64,000 nt of DNA from Methylococcus mesophilus. Lineage in GTDB: Bacteria > Pseudomonadota > Gammaproteobacteria > Methylococcales > Methylococcaceae. The position numbers were made by a program, and so were the translations under genes. Location: NCBI RefSeq assembly GCF_026247885.1, contig NZ_CP110921.1, positions 310,001 through 374,000 of the forward strand, written 5' to 3'. A model generated the notes under the pieces. The model made no database searches. It saw only the letters and a list, made by a program, of their open reading frames with translations, and had not been told where the DNA came from. Positions 21,231-32,962 of this stretch are shown here, piece by piece (the stretch's first letter is position 1; each line of letters begins with the position of its first letter).

Positions 21231-22648
21231 ATGTTTAATAAATACCGCTTTGCCGGCGCGATTTGTGCGGTCCTGGTTTTGGCTGCTCCCCCGGCCGTTC
21301 GGGCACAGCTTCCCGATTTCACCGAACTGGTCGAACAGAACAATGCCGCCGTCGTGAACATCAGCACGACCCAGAAAGTGGCGAGCAACGAACAACAGAT
21401 GCCGGAGGGGTTGGACATTCCGGAGGGCACGCCGTTCGACGATTTTTTCCGGCATTATTTCGGCGAAGGTGGCGGCAGCGACGGCCAGCCCAGCGAGGCG
21501 AAGTCCTTGGGCTCGGGTTTCATCCTGTCGACTGACGGCTACATCATCACCAATCACCACGTCGTGAAGGGCGCCGATGAGATAGTCGTGCGCCTGCAGG
21601 ACCGGCGGGAACTGGTGGCCAAGATCGTCGGCTCCGACAAGCGCAGCGACGTGGCCCTGCTTAAGATCGAGGCTACCCAGCTGCCCACGGTGAAGCTGGG
21701 GTCCTCCGAAAAGCTCAAGGTTGGCGAATGGGTGCTCGCCATCGGTTCGCCGTTCGGGTTCGACCATTCCGCTACCGCCGGCATCGTCAGCGCCAAGGGG
21801 CGCAGCCTTCCCAGCGACAATTACGTGCCGTTCATTCAAACCGACGTGGCCATCAACCCCGGCAACTCCGGAGGACCGCTGTTCAACCTGAACGGCGAAG
21901 TGGTCGGCGTCAATTCCCAGATTTACAGCCGCACCGGCGGTTTCATGGGGCTGTCCTTCGCCATTCCCATCGAAGTCGCCACGCAGGTGGTGGACCAGCT
22001 CAAGGCCGGCGGACGGGTTTCCCGGGGCTGGCTCGGTGTCCAGATCCAGGACGTGACGCGGGAGCTGGCCGAGTCCTTCGGCATGAAGAAGCCGCAAGGC
22101 GCCCTGGTGTCCAAGGTTCTGCCGAAGAGCCCGGCCGAGGCGGCCGGCGTGCAGATCGGTGACATCGTGCTGGAATTCAACGGACAGGCGGTGGACACGT
22201 CGGCTGCGCTGCCGCCCATGGTGGGGATGACCAAGGTCGGCGAAGTCGCCAGGATCAAGCTGTTACGCAACGGTGCTACCAAGGAGCTGAGCCTCAAGAT
22301 CGGATCGCTTCCTGATGAGGACGAACCGGCCATGGGCGCCGCCGAGCCCGATGCCGTGCCGCTGAAACGCATGGGTGCCAGCGTAGCGGACTTCACCCCT
22401 GAGCTGCGCGAGCAGTTCGAGCTGCCGCGCGGTGGGGTTCTCGTCTACGGCGTCAATCCCGGTCCCGCCTACGATGCGGGACTCCGGCGGGGCGATGTGA
22501 TCCTCAGGATCCAGGACAAGGAAATCAACAGCGTGAAGCAACTGGTGGAAATGGAGAAGAACCTGCCGGCGGGGAAATCCCTGGCGGTTCTGGTGCAACG
22601 GCGCGATGGCTCCATCTTCCTGGCGATGAAATTGAAAGACGAAAAGCA

Positions 22649-22652
<4 letters not shown>
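21231..22652 (+). CDS. degP: Periplasmic serine endoprotease DegP/MucD
   Basis: HtrA-family envelope protease/chaperone. 473 residues from the ATG at 21231, which has AGGAG six bases upstream; an earlier in-frame TTG is rejected. A signal peptide (about 1-25, cleaved after VRA) is followed by a trypsin-like domain with triad His110, Asp140 and Ser213 (GNSGGPL), then two PDZ domains (about 255-350 and 370-465). Placement after rseC matches mucD of Pseudomonas, where the protease dampens sigma-E/AlgU signalling. It ends in a GTGA overlap with lepA. Confidence 0.93.
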
Positions 22653-24454
<1,802 letters not shown>

Positions 24455-24468
24455 TAACGGTATTTCCA

Positions 24469-25257
24469 ATGGACTACGATTTCTCGTTTTTTCTCGTCGC
24501 CGCCACGTTCGTCACCGGTGCGGTTTGGGGCGGTTACGTGCTCTGGCTGAAGCGGCACCCCGTGCCGGAAGGCCCCGCCCACAAAGAGCCGCTGCTGGTG
24601 GAATATGCCCGGTCGTTCTTCCCGATCGTGCTTATCGTCATGCTACTGCGCTCGTTCCTGGTGGAGCCGTTCCGCATCCCGTCGGGTTCCATGATGCCAA
24701 CGCTTCTGATCGGCGATTTTATCCTGGTGAACAAGTTCACCTACGGCATCCGCCTGCCGGTGCTGAACACCAAGATCGTCGAGATGGGGGAACCCCAGCG
24801 GGGCGACATCGTGGTGTTCCGCTTTCCGAAGGATCCGACCGTCGACTACATCAAGCGCGTGATCGGTCTGCCGGGCGACAAGATCGGCTATTACAACAAG
24901 CAGCTTTACGTGAACGGCAAGTCCATTGGCCAGACCTCGCTCGGCACCTACGACGGAGTGGGGCAGGGGGCCAGCATGAGCGGCGCCGAGCTGCTGTCCG
25001 AGGATCTGGAGGGCCTCAAGCACGATATTCTGATCCGCCATGGCCAGCCGACGGTGCAGGGCGAGTTCACCGTGCCCGAAGGCAGCTACTTCGTGATGGG
25101 CGACAACCGCGACAACAGCAACGACAGCCGCTACTGGGGCGTGGTGCCGGAAGCCAACCTGGTGGGCAAAGCCTTCTTCATCTGGATGAGCTGGGACTTC
25201 GAGAATGGCGGCATCGGTTTCTCGCGCCTCGGCACCGTGTTGAATTCCGGACGTTGA
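24469..25257 (+). CDS. lepB: Signal peptidase I
   Basis: Inner-membrane peptidase that removes signal peptides from exported proteins. 262 residues from the ATG at 24469; the frame is open further upstream inside lepA but without homology. Two N-terminal membrane helices (about 5-26 and 50-63) precede the catalytic domain. Nucleophile Ser74 lies in PSGSMMPTL and Lys129 in YIKRVIGLPGD; GDNRDNSNDSRYWG (box E) lies near 205-218. It sits in the conserved lepA-lepB-rnc-era order. Confidence 0.95.
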   Translation: MDYDFSFFLVAATFVTGAVWGGYVLWLKRHPVPEGPAHKEPLLVEYARSFFPIVLIVMLLRSFLVEPFRIPSGSMMPTLLIGDFILVNKFTYGIRLPVLNTKIVEMGEPQRGDIVVFRFPKDPTVDYIKRVIGLPGDKIGYYNKQLYVNGKSIGQTSLGTYDGVGQGASMSGAELLSEDLEGLKHDILIRHGQPTVQGEFTVPEGSYFVMGDNRDNSNDSRYWGVVPEANLVGKAFFIWMSWDFENGGIGFSRLGTVLNSGR

Positions 25258-25260
25258 ACC

Positions 25261-25638
25261 ATGGGCGGCACGCCCCGCCATCAGCGCGGCCTGACTTTCA
25301 TCAGCTTCGCCCTGCTGATGGCGGTGGCGGGTTTTTTCCTGCTGCTGCTGTTCCGCATCGGGCCGGTTTACCTGAATCACTACAAGGTCCGCAGTTCGCT
25401 GGAATCCCTGAAATCCGACCGGGAACTGCTGGAGAAGACCCGCGAAGACATCCTCAAGACGCTGGAGAAACGCTGGGACATCAACATGGTGGACACAGTG
25501 ACGACGAAGGACGTGAGGATCATCCGCAGCGACGGCATTCTCCGCGTGCAGGTCGCCTACGAAGTGGCGCGGCCCATCATGGGCAACGTCGATGCGCTGA
25601 TCCGCTTCGACGACCAGATCGAGGTCGAACGGCGTTGA
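25261..25638 (+). CDS. DUF4845 membrane-anchored protein
   Basis: 125-residue protein with a short basic N-terminus (RHQRGLTFI), one membrane helix at about 12-32 and a soluble C-terminal part predicted outside the cytoplasm. The N-terminus looks pilin-like (QRGLTFISF). DUF4845 proteins are typically found exactly here, between lepB and rnc, in gamma- and betaproteobacteria. The function is unknown. It begins 3 bases after lepB and its stop overlaps the rnc start as TTGA. Confidence 0.82.
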   Translation: MGGTPRHQRGLTFISFALLMAVAGFFLLLLFRIGPVYLNHYKVRSSLESLKSDRELLEKTREDILKTLEKRWDINMVDTVTTKDVRIIRSDGILRVQVAYEVARPIMGNVDALIRFDDQIEVERR

Positions 25639-26327
25639 TACGCAGCCACGAGCACTTGGCGCGCAAGCTCGGCATCCCTTTCCGTGAGCCGAATCTGCTC
25701 CGGAACGCCTTGACCCACCGCAGTGCCGAAGGCGTAAACAACGAGCGCTTGGAATTCCTGGGCGACTCCGTGCTTGGGTTCGTGATTGCGGAGTATCTCT
25801 ATCAGCGGTTTCCGTCGGCGGACGAAGGCGTGCTGAGCCGTCTGCGGGCGACCCTGGTGAATGAAACTGCCTTGGCGAAAATCGCGCGGGAGCTGGACTT
25901 GGGAGAATATCTGATCCTGGGCTCGGGCGAACTCAAGAGTGGTGGCTACCGCCGCGATTCTATCCTGTCCGATGCCTTGGAAGCCATTCTCGGCGCCGTG
26001 CTGCAGGATCAGGGCATCGACGCCTGCCGGGTGCTGATCCTGAAGCTGTTCGAGGGCCCGCTGTCCGCCTTGTCGCTGGACGACTGGAAAAAGGACCCGA
26101 AGACGCGTTTGCAGGAGCTGATGCAGGGGCGCGGCTTGCCTCTCCCGGTTTACACTCTGATCGACCAGTCGGGGCTGCCGCACGACCAGCATTTCCGGGT
26201 GCGCTGCGAGATTCCGCTGGGGGTCGAGCCCTGCCTCGGCGAGGGCAGCTCCCGCAAGAAGGCCGAACAACAGGCGGCGGAAAACATGCTCAACCGCCTT
26301 TCGGAACAAGCGAGGACTAAAGTTTGA
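25635..26327 (+). CDS. rnc: Ribonuclease III
   Basis: Double-strand-specific endoribonuclease for rRNA and mRNA processing. 230 residues from a TTG at 25635 that overlaps the upstream stop (TTGA). The open frame reaches far upstream, but only this start gives a normal N-terminus. The RNase III signature NERLEFLGDSVL has catalytic Glu40 and Asp44; the second cluster DALEAILGA has Asp113 and Glu116. A C-terminal dsRNA-binding domain spans about 152-222 (KTRLQELMQGRG ... GSSRKKAEQQAA). Its stop overlaps the era start, again as TTGA. Confidence 0.95.
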   Translation: MIRSHEHLARKLGIPFREPNLLRNALTHRSAEGVNNERLEFLGDSVLGFVIAEYLYQRFPSADEGVLSRLRATLVNETALAKIARELDLGEYLILGSGELKSGGYRRDSILSDALEAILGAVLQDQGIDACRVLILKLFEGPLSALSLDDWKKDPKTRLQELMQGRGLPLPVYTLIDQSGLPHDQHFRVRCEIPLGVEPCLGEGSSRKKAEQQAAENMLNRLSEQARTKV

Positions 26328-27205
26328 AATCAGGCTACGTGGCCCTGGTGGGCCGTCCCAACGTCGGCAAGTCGACCCTGCTCAACCATCTGCTGGGCCA
26401 GAAACTCAGCATCGTCTCGCGCCGGCCGCAGACCACCCGCCACCGCATACTCGGGATCAAGACCGACGAGCGCGGCCAGGCCATCTATGTCGACACGCCC
26501 GGCATCCACGGCGGCGCGCAGCGGGCCATGAACCGTTATCTCAACCGCACTGCGATTTCCTCCCTGCTCGGGGTCGACGTCATCGTCTGGCTGGTGGACC
26601 GGGCCGGCTGGCTGCCCGACGACGAACTGGTCATGGCCCGGATCAAGGAAGCCAAGCTTCCCGTCATCCTCGCCGTCAACAAGGTCGACCGCCTCGAGGA
26701 CAAGGACCTGCTGCTGCCGTTCGTTGCCGAGGCCGACGCCCTGGGGATGTTCTCCGACATCGTGCCGATTTCTGCACTCAAGGGCGTCAACCTCGCCGTG
26801 TTGGAAGAGCGTATCCTGGCCCTCCTGCCCGAGGGCGAGCCGATCTATCCGGAAGACCAGGTTTCCGACCGGCCGGAGCGTTTCTTCGTGGCCGAGATCA
26901 TCCGGGAGAAGCTGTTCAACCGGCTGGCGCAGGAAGTGCCGCATGCGCTCACGGTCCAGATCGAGCAGTACAAGGAATCGCCCACCCTGGTCCGCATCCA
27001 CGCCGTCATATGGGTGGAAAGGGAAGGGCAGAAGGCCATCGTCATCGGCAAGGGCGGCGAGGTTTTGAAACGGGTCGGCGAGGCGGCGCGCAAGGACCTG
27101 GAGCGCATGCTGGAGCGGCGCGTCTATCTTGAACTCTGGGTCAAGGTCAAGCGCGGCTGGTCGGACAACGAACGGGCGCTGCAAGGCCTGGGCTATGCCG
27201 AATGA
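26324..27205 (+). CDS. era: GTPase Era
   Basis: Essential GTPase that binds 16S rRNA and acts in 30S maturation. 293 residues. G1 GRPNVGKST (10-18), G3 DTPGIHG and G4 NKVDRLED are present. A C-terminal KH domain follows with the GKGGEVLKRVGEAARKDLE region. The start is TTG at 26324, overlapping the rnc stop (TTGA); the two products act on the same rRNA pathway and are likely coupled in translation. recO follows after 75 bases. Confidence 0.96.
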   Translation: MKSGYVALVGRPNVGKSTLLNHLLGQKLSIVSRRPQTTRHRILGIKTDERGQAIYVDTPGIHGGAQRAMNRYLNRTAISSLLGVDVIVWLVDRAGWLPDDELVMARIKEAKLPVILAVNKVDRLEDKDLLLPFVAEADALGMFSDIVPISALKGVNLAVLEERILALLPEGEPIYPEDQVSDRPERFFVAEIIREKLFNRLAQEVPHALTVQIEQYKESPTLVRIHAVIWVEREGQKAIVIGKGGEVLKRVGEAARKDLERMLERRVYLELWVKVKRGWSDNERALQGLGYAE

Positions 27206-27280
27206 CCGGTATCTGAGGCTCGCTTTCCATAATCGGGCCGCAGACCTCACGGCGCACCGTCACCCCGCCCGGACCCACTG

Positions 27281-28000
27281 ATGCCGGATGCGGGCGCCGC
27301 CACTCGTGTCCTGCTTGACAGCGCCTATCTTCTGCATCGGCGCGACTACCGCGAAACCAGCCTTCTCCTCGAACTCTTTACGCTCCAGCATGGCCGCATT
27401 GGCCTGATCGCCAAGGGCGCCCGACGCGGCAAGGCGGGCTTGGCGCCGATACTGCAGCCATTCCGTCCGCTGTTGGCCTCCTGGGCCGGCCGCGGAGAGC
27501 TCGCCACCCTGACCCACGCCGAAGCAGGCGGTGCCGATATCCGGCTACGGCACACCGCCCTGTTCTGCGGCTTTTACCTGAATGAACTCTTGGTGAGGCT
27601 GCTGCCGCTTCATGATCCTCACCCCGAACTCGTCGAAGTCTATCGAACCGCGTTGGCGGGGCTGGCCGCCGGGAGGGACCTCGAAGCCGTCTTGCGCCGT
27701 TTCGAACTCGCCTTGTTGGAATGCCTCGGCTACGGACTACAACTCACCGCCGATGCCCAAACCGGCGACGCCATCCAGCCCGATCGCCTTTATATCTACC
27801 GTATCGATACCGGACCGATCATCGCCGACTCGGACGATCCCGTCGCGCTGCACGGTGCAACATTACTGGCGTTGCGCGATGGCCGTTTCGATACCCCCGA
27901 ACTCCGGACCGAATCAAAACGCCTGATGCGGCACGTGCTTGCCCATTATCTGGAGGGGCGCCCACTAAAGAGCCGGGAGCTGTTTCGTAACAGCACCTGA
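27281..28000 (+). CDS. recO: DNA repair protein RecO
   Basis: Recombination mediator that helps load RecA on SSB-coated DNA in the RecFOR pathway. 239 residues. An N-terminal OB-fold (RVLLDSAYLLHRRDYRETS ... LIAKGARR) precedes the helical RecO C-terminal domain containing FYLNELLVRLLPLHDPHPEL. Position after era is the conserved one. It is the last gene of the sigma-E/lep operon; the sequence beyond is disturbed by an insertion element. Confidence 0.93.
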   Translation: MPDAGAATRVLLDSAYLLHRRDYRETSLLLELFTLQHGRIGLIAKGARRGKAGLAPILQPFRPLLASWAGRGELATLTHAEAGGADIRLRHTALFCGFYLNELLVRLLPLHDPHPELVEVYRTALAGLAAGRDLEAVLRRFELALLECLGYGLQLTADAQTGDAIQPDRLYIYRIDTGPIIADSDDPVALHGATLLALRDGRFDTPELRTESKRLMRHVLAHYLEGRPLKSRELFRNST

Positions 28001-28040
28001 TCAATGCTTCGCCATGCGGAGGTAAGCACGGATCAGGAAG

Positions 28041-28101
28041 TTCGTTTGCATTCTATTTCACGCGCAACCGATGGATCTGAAATAGCGGCATCGCAAACGA
28101 A
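28041..28101. repeat. Large imperfect inverted repeat after recO
   Basis: Arms TTCGTTTGC (28041-28049) / GCAAACGAA (28093-28101) and CTATTTCA (28053-28060) / TGAAATAG (28078-28085) form a two-part stem on a 61-base unit between recO and the IS element. It has no U-tract. It could be a terminator-like RNA structure, a binding site or a miniature element. No copy was noticed elsewhere in the window. Confidence 0.5.
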
Positions 28102-28218
28102 TTTCACGCGACGCGCTTATCGACGGAAGGAAGGCCCATACCCCGAGCGCGCTCCCTTGAATTTTCTAAATGAATTCACGCCTCTGTCATTCATGCGGCC
28201 ATCCTTGACCCCGGCTTC

Positions 28219-29222
<1,004 letters not shown>

Positions 29223-29224
<2 letters not shown>

Positions 29225-29363
29225 CCAGAACTTCGTCGATCCTTCCCTGAAAGACTGGGAAGAGGCCTATTACGGCAGCAATTTGACCCGCTTGCGTTCG
29301 ATCAAGTCGAAATTCGATCCGGACAATCTCTTCCGCTTTCCCCAGTCGATCCGTCCGCAATGA
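29223..29363 (+). pseudogene. 3' remnant of a FAD-linked oxidase (berberine-bridge C-terminus)
   Basis: The frame ending at the TGA 29361-29363 encodes LQNFVDPSLKDW, EAYYGSNLTRLRSIKSKFDP and DNLFRFPQSI. This is the BBE domain at the C-terminus of 6-hydroxynicotine oxidase/berberine-bridge-type flavoproteins. The rest of the roughly 450-residue protein is absent: the fragment begins at the IS right end, and nothing similar precedes the IS left end. The gene was therefore cut and its 5' part lost. A perfect hairpin at 29429-29449 could be its former terminator. Confidence 0.75.
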
Positions 29364-29428
29364 AGGCGGCGAGAGTCGACCAAGAGCAGTTGACAGATGT
29401 CGCCGATAGGCATAAGAGGATTGGTCAA

Positions 29429-29449
29429 TCCTGGCCGCTTAGGCCAGGA
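29429..29449 (+). terminator. Perfect 8-bp hairpin downstream of the oxidase remnant
   Basis: TCCTGGCC (29429-29436), loop GCTTA, GGCCAGGA (29442-29449), then GACTTTCAG. The stem is strong but the T-run is poor. It is placed as a terminator for the truncated oxidase gene or as a leader structure for the next gene. Confidence 0.4.
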
Positions 29450-29489
29450 GACTTTCAGCTTGTACCTTCACTTAGGTAGGAGGCAGGTC

Positions 29490-30026
29490 ATGAAACGACT
29501 GTATTATCTGACGGACGATCTCGACTGCGTCGAAAGGATTTCGAGTGCACTGCACAAGGAAGGTGTCTCGGACTGGAACTTCCATGTCATCAGCAAGAAT
29601 CAGGCGGGGCTTTACCGCCGCCACATCCATTCGGCGAACTTCATCCAGAAATCCGACGCGGTGCGCTACGCCGAGCGCGGGGCCATGGTGGGATTCATCT
29701 TTTCCATCCTCGGCAGCGTTTATGTGGCCAGCGAGCAGCCGTTCGGTCCGGACATGGGCGGCATGGTTTATCTGGCGATTTTCGGATTTGTCACACTGTT
29801 CGGCGTCTGGGTGGGCGGGCTGATGGGAATGGCCACCGAGAATCAGAAGATCGCCGCTTATCATGGCGAGATTGAGGCTGGGAAGCACCTTATCCTCATC
29901 GATGCCAAGGCTGAAGAGGAAGAGCGCGTCCGTGAGCTGATGGCGCGCACGCATCCGGACGCTTATTTGCTGCGGGTGGGGTCGACGCTGATCAATCCCT
30001 TCAAATTCGCGCATCCTGCCGTCTGA
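29490..30026 (+). CDS. Conserved membrane protein, DUF1269-like
   Basis: 178 residues from the ATG at 29490, which has GGAGG 6 bases upstream; a longer in-frame start at 29397 is unlikely. The N-terminal soluble part (MKRLYYLTDDLDCVERISSAL) resembles the ferredoxin-like start of DUF1269 and general-stress membrane proteins. Two membrane helices follow (about 66-84 and 92-115), with several Gly between them, then a charged cytoplasmic tail with EAEEEERVRELMARTHPDA. It stands alone between the IS scar and miaB, with a terminator candidate after it. The function is unknown; stress or envelope roles are reported for relatives. Confidence 0.65.
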   Translation: MKRLYYLTDDLDCVERISSALHKEGVSDWNFHVISKNQAGLYRRHIHSANFIQKSDAVRYAERGAMVGFIFSILGSVYVASEQPFGPDMGGMVYLAIFGFVTLFGVWVGGLMGMATENQKIAAYHGEIEAGKHLILIDAKAEEEERVRELMARTHPDAYLLRVGSTLINPFKFAHPAV

Positions 30027-30038
30027 TCTTCGAGCGAC

Positions 30039-30085
30039 AGCCGGTCCCTGCCTTGCTTGCCATGGAGGTACGGGCCGGCTTTCTT
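30039..30085 (+). terminator. Rho-independent terminator candidate
   Basis: The stem AGCCGG-T-CCC (from 30039) pairs with GGGCCGGCT (30072-30080), followed by TTCTT. It lies 12 bases after the stop of the small membrane protein gene and ahead of miaB. The loop is long (about 22 bases). Confidence 0.5.
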
Positions 30086-30160
30086 AATCGGGGCGGGCAA
30101 GTCTGCTAGAATGGTGCCATCCCCTGACGCTGATCCCCGACGGCCCTCCAACCCGAACAC

Positions 30161-31534
30161 ATGCCGCAAAAGCTCTACATCGAGACCTTCGGCTGCCAGA
30201 TGAACGAATACGATTCCGCCAAGATGCGGGATCTGCTCGATGCTACCGACGGATTCATACTTGCCCGGACGCCCGAAGAGGCGGACGTTCTGCTGCTCAA
30301 CACCTGCTCGATCCGGGAAAAGGCCCAGGAGAAAGTCTTTTCGCAGCTGGGGCGTTGGCGCCCGTTCAAGCTTCGGCGTCCTGAGGTGATCATCGGCGTT
30401 GGCGGCTGCGTTGCAAGCCAGGAAGGCGAAGCCCTGCAGAAGCGGGCGCCCTATGTCGACATCGTATTCGGCCCACAGACCCTGCATCGGTTGCCCGCCA
30501 TGCTCGCGCAGGTCCGGCGCGATCGACGGCCCGTGGTGGACGTGTCGTTTCCGGCGATCGAGAAGTTCGACGCATTGCCGGAACCGCGCGCGGAAGGGCC
30601 CAAAGCTTTCGTATCGGTGATGGAAGGCTGCGGTAAGTACTGCACCTTCTGCGTCGTGCCCTATACCCGCGGCGAGGAAATCAGCCGCCCGGTGGACGAT
30701 GTGATCGCCGAGATCGTCGCGCTCGCGGAGCAGGGCGTCCGCGAGATCAACCTGCTGGGCCAGAACGTGAATGCCTACCGCGGTGTTTTGGCCGATGGCG
30801 GCGTGGCCGACCTGGCTTTGCTGCTGCATTACGTGGCGGCGGTGGAAGGCATCGACCGTATCCGCTTCACCACCTCGCATCCGGTGGAGTTCTCCGACAG
30901 CCTGATCGAAGCATTCCGCGACATTCCGCAACTGGTGAGCCATCTGCACCTCCCGGTGCAAAGCGGCAGCGACCGGATTCTCGGGCTGATGAAACGGGGC
31001 CACAGCCGTGCCGAATACGCGGCCAAGATAGTCAGGCTGCGCGAGATTCGTCCCGATCTGAGCCTCTCGTCAGATTTCATCGTGGGCTTTCCGGGCGAAA
31101 CCGACGAGGACTTCGAGGAAACCATGGCGCTGATCGAGCAGCTCGGTTTCGACCAGTCCTTCAGCTTCATCTTCAGCGCCCGGCCGGGAACGCCGGCGGC
31201 GGATATGGCCGACGACGTGCCGCTGGAAACCAAGCGTGCCCGCTTGGTTCGGTTGCAGACGCGCATCGCCGAAAATGCCGCGGAAATCGCGTCGCGGATG
31301 GTGGGCAGCGTGCAATCAGTACTGGTCGAGGGCACTTCACGCAAGGATTTCAGCGAGCTCAGCGGTCGCACTGAAAACAACCGGGTTGTGAATTTCGAAG
31401 GCCATCCCCGCCTCATCGGCCAGTTCGTCGACGTCGTCATCACCGAATCCCTGCCCAATTCGCTGCGAGGCCGGCTGGTCGGGCTGGCCGGCGAGTCCCC
31501 GTCCGCCCCATTGACGACCGCTCAAGTTGCCTAA
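30161..31534 (+). CDS. miaB: tRNA-2-methylthio-N6-dimethylallyladenosine synthase
   Basis: Radical-SAM methylthiotransferase that adds the 2-methylthio group to i6A37 of tRNAs reading codons that start with U. 457 residues. The N-terminal UPF0004 domain has cluster ligands Cys12, Cys49 and Cys83. The radical SAM motif C157-x3-C161-x2-C164 lies in [11 protein letters not shown]-terminal TRAM domain spans about 385-445. It heads the miaB-phoH-ybeY-corC-lnt run, the order seen in E. coli. The stop lies just inside the potential TTG start of phoH. Confidence 0.96.
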   Translation: MPQKLYIETFGCQMNEYDSAKMRDLLDATDGFILARTPEEADVLLLNTCSIREKAQEKVFSQLGRWRPFKLRRPEVIIGVGGCVASQEGEALQKRAPYVDIVFGPQTLHRLPAMLAQVRRDRRPVVDVSFPAIEKFDALPEPRAEGPKAFVSVMEGCGKYCTFCVVPYTRGEEISRPVDDVIAEIVALAEQGVREINLLGQNVNAYRGVLADGGVADLALLLHYVAAVEGIDRIRFTTSHPVEFSDSLIEAFRDIPQLVSHLHLPVQSGSDRILGLMKRGHSRAEYAAKIVRLREIRPDLSLSSDFIVGFPGETDEDFEETMALIEQLGFDQSFSFIFSARPGTPAADMADDVPLETKRARLVRLQTRIAENAAEIASRMVGSVQSVLVEGTSRKDFSELSGRTENNRVVNFEGHPRLIGQFVDVVITESLPNSLRGRLVGLAGESPSAPLTTAQVA

Positions 31535-31547
31535 TCATCCCAGTTCA

Positions 31548-32513
31548 ATGCAATTGCTCCTGGAGCCGTCGGACAACGCCAGGCTCGCGAATCTTTGCGG
31601 CCAATTCGACGAACATCTGCGCCAGATCGAGCGGCGGCTCGGGGTCGAGATACAGAACCGCGGCAACCAGTTCCAGATCATCGGCGCCGGCAAGGCGGCG
31701 CGGGCGGCCTACGAAGTGATCCGTAGCCTGTTCGATGCGGCCCAGGACGAGATCATCACGCCGGAGCGGGTGCATTTGTCGCTGCAAACCGCGAACGTCG
31801 ACACCCTGGTTAGCGAAGCCGGCGGGCCGGATGAGGAGGTGCTGATTCGCACCAAGCGTTCGGTGATCCGGGCACGCGGAACCAATCAGCGGAAGTATCT
31901 GCAGAACATCGAGCAGCACGACATCAATTTCGGTATCGGCCCCGCCGGCACGGGCAAGACTTATCTGGCGGTGGCCTGCGCGGTGGCTGCGCTGGAACAG
32001 GAACAGGTGCGGCGCCTGGTGCTGGCGCGGCCGGCGGTCGAGGCGGGCGAGAAGCTGGGCTTCCTGCCCGGCGACATGGCGCAGAAAATCGATCCCTACC
32101 TGCGCCCGCTGTACGACGCCTTATACGAGATGCTGGGCTTCGAGCGGGTTGCCAAGCTGATCGAGCGCAACGTGATCGAAGTGGCACCCCTGGCATTCAT
32201 GCGCGGCCGTACCCTCAACGATTCCTTCATCATCCTCGACGAAGCCCAGAACACTACGATCGAACAGATCAAGATGTTCCTGACTCGCGTCGGATTCGGC
32301 TCCCGCGCGGTCATCACTGGCGACATCACCCAGACCGATCTCCCGCGCAACAAGGAGTCCGGCCTCCGCCACGTGTTGCAGGTCCTGCGCGATGTGGAAG
32401 GCATCAGCTTCACCTTTTTCAGCACACGGGATGTGGTACGGCATCCGCTGGTGCAGCGTATCGTCGCCGCCTACGAGGCGCATGAAAAGGGACAGCAGGA
32501 GGGCGGCGAGTGA
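31548..32513 (+). CDS. ybeZ: PhoH-family ATPase (YbeZ)
   Basis: P-loop ATPase associated with YbeY in RNA metabolism. About 321 residues from the ATG at 31548. A TTG at 31527, overlapping the miaB end, would add seven residues; neither has a strong ribosome site. An N-terminal KH-like region (LEPSDNARLANLCG ... ERRLGVEI) precedes the PhoH domain with Walker A GPAGTGKTYLA, RPAVEAGEKLGFLPGD, Walker B IILDEAQNTT and TGDITQTDLP, all near-identical to E. coli YbeZ. The stop overlaps the ybeY start as GTGA. Confidence 0.93.
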   Translation: MQLLLEPSDNARLANLCGQFDEHLRQIERRLGVEIQNRGNQFQIIGAGKAARAAYEVIRSLFDAAQDEIITPERVHLSLQTANVDTLVSEAGGPDEEVLIRTKRSVIRARGTNQRKYLQNIEQHDINFGIGPAGTGKTYLAVACAVAALEQEQVRRLVLARPAVEAGEKLGFLPGDMAQKIDPYLRPLYDALYEMLGFERVAKLIERNVIEVAPLAFMRGRTLNDSFIILDEAQNTTIEQIKMFLTRVGFGSRAVITGDITQTDLPRNKESGLRHVLQVLRDVEGISFTFFSTRDVVRHPLVQRIVAAYEAHEKGQQEGGE

Positions 32514-32962
32514 TCGATCTGACCCTGCAGCAGGCGAGTGCGTCGGTGGTGCCGGAGGAGTCGGCGCTCCGGGTTTGGGCCGAGGCCGCGCTGGAAAAAC
32601 AGCATGCGGAGGTCGTCCTCCGGATCGTCGATGCGGACGAAAGCGCGGCCCTGAATGCGGCGTACCGGGGCAAGACCGGTCCGACTAACGTGCTCAGCTT
32701 TCCCTTCGTGGTGCCGGATGGCGTTCCCAACGACCTTCTGGGCGATCTGGTGATCTGCGCGCCGGTGGTGGAACGCGAAGCGGCGGACCAGGGCAAGCCT
32801 GTCAGCGCCCATTGGGCCCATATGGTCGTGCACGGCATGCTGCATCTTCAGGGCTACGACCACATTGAAGATGCGGACGCCGAAATCATGGAAAACCGCG
32901 AGATCGAGATCCTGCGGGGCTTGGGTATCGAAAATCCCTATCTGGAGATTCAGCCGGAATGA
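32510..32962 (+). CDS. ybeY: Endoribonuclease YbeY
   Basis: Zn-dependent endoribonuclease for 16S rRNA 3'-end maturation and 70S quality control. 150 residues. The metal motif HGMLHLQGYDH supplies His108, His112 and His118, and TNVLSFPF at about 59-66 is also conserved. It starts at a GTG overlapping the phoH stop (GTGA, 32510-32513) and ends overlapping corC (ATGA, 32959-32962). Tight coupling with phoH matches their known partnership. Confidence 0.95.
   Translation: MIDLTLQQASASVVPEESALRVWAEAALEKQHAEVVLRIVDADESAALNAAYRGKTGPTNVLSFPFVVPDGVPNDLLGDLVICAPVVEREAADQGKPVSAHWAHMVVHGMLHLQGYDHIEDADAEIMENREIEILRGLGIENPYLEIQPE

Noticed and set aside
24525-25634. Upstream extension of the rnc frame over lepB
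   Set aside because: It is antiparallel-free but out of frame with lepB and DUF4845, has no homology, and the TTG at 25635 gives the standard RNase III start.
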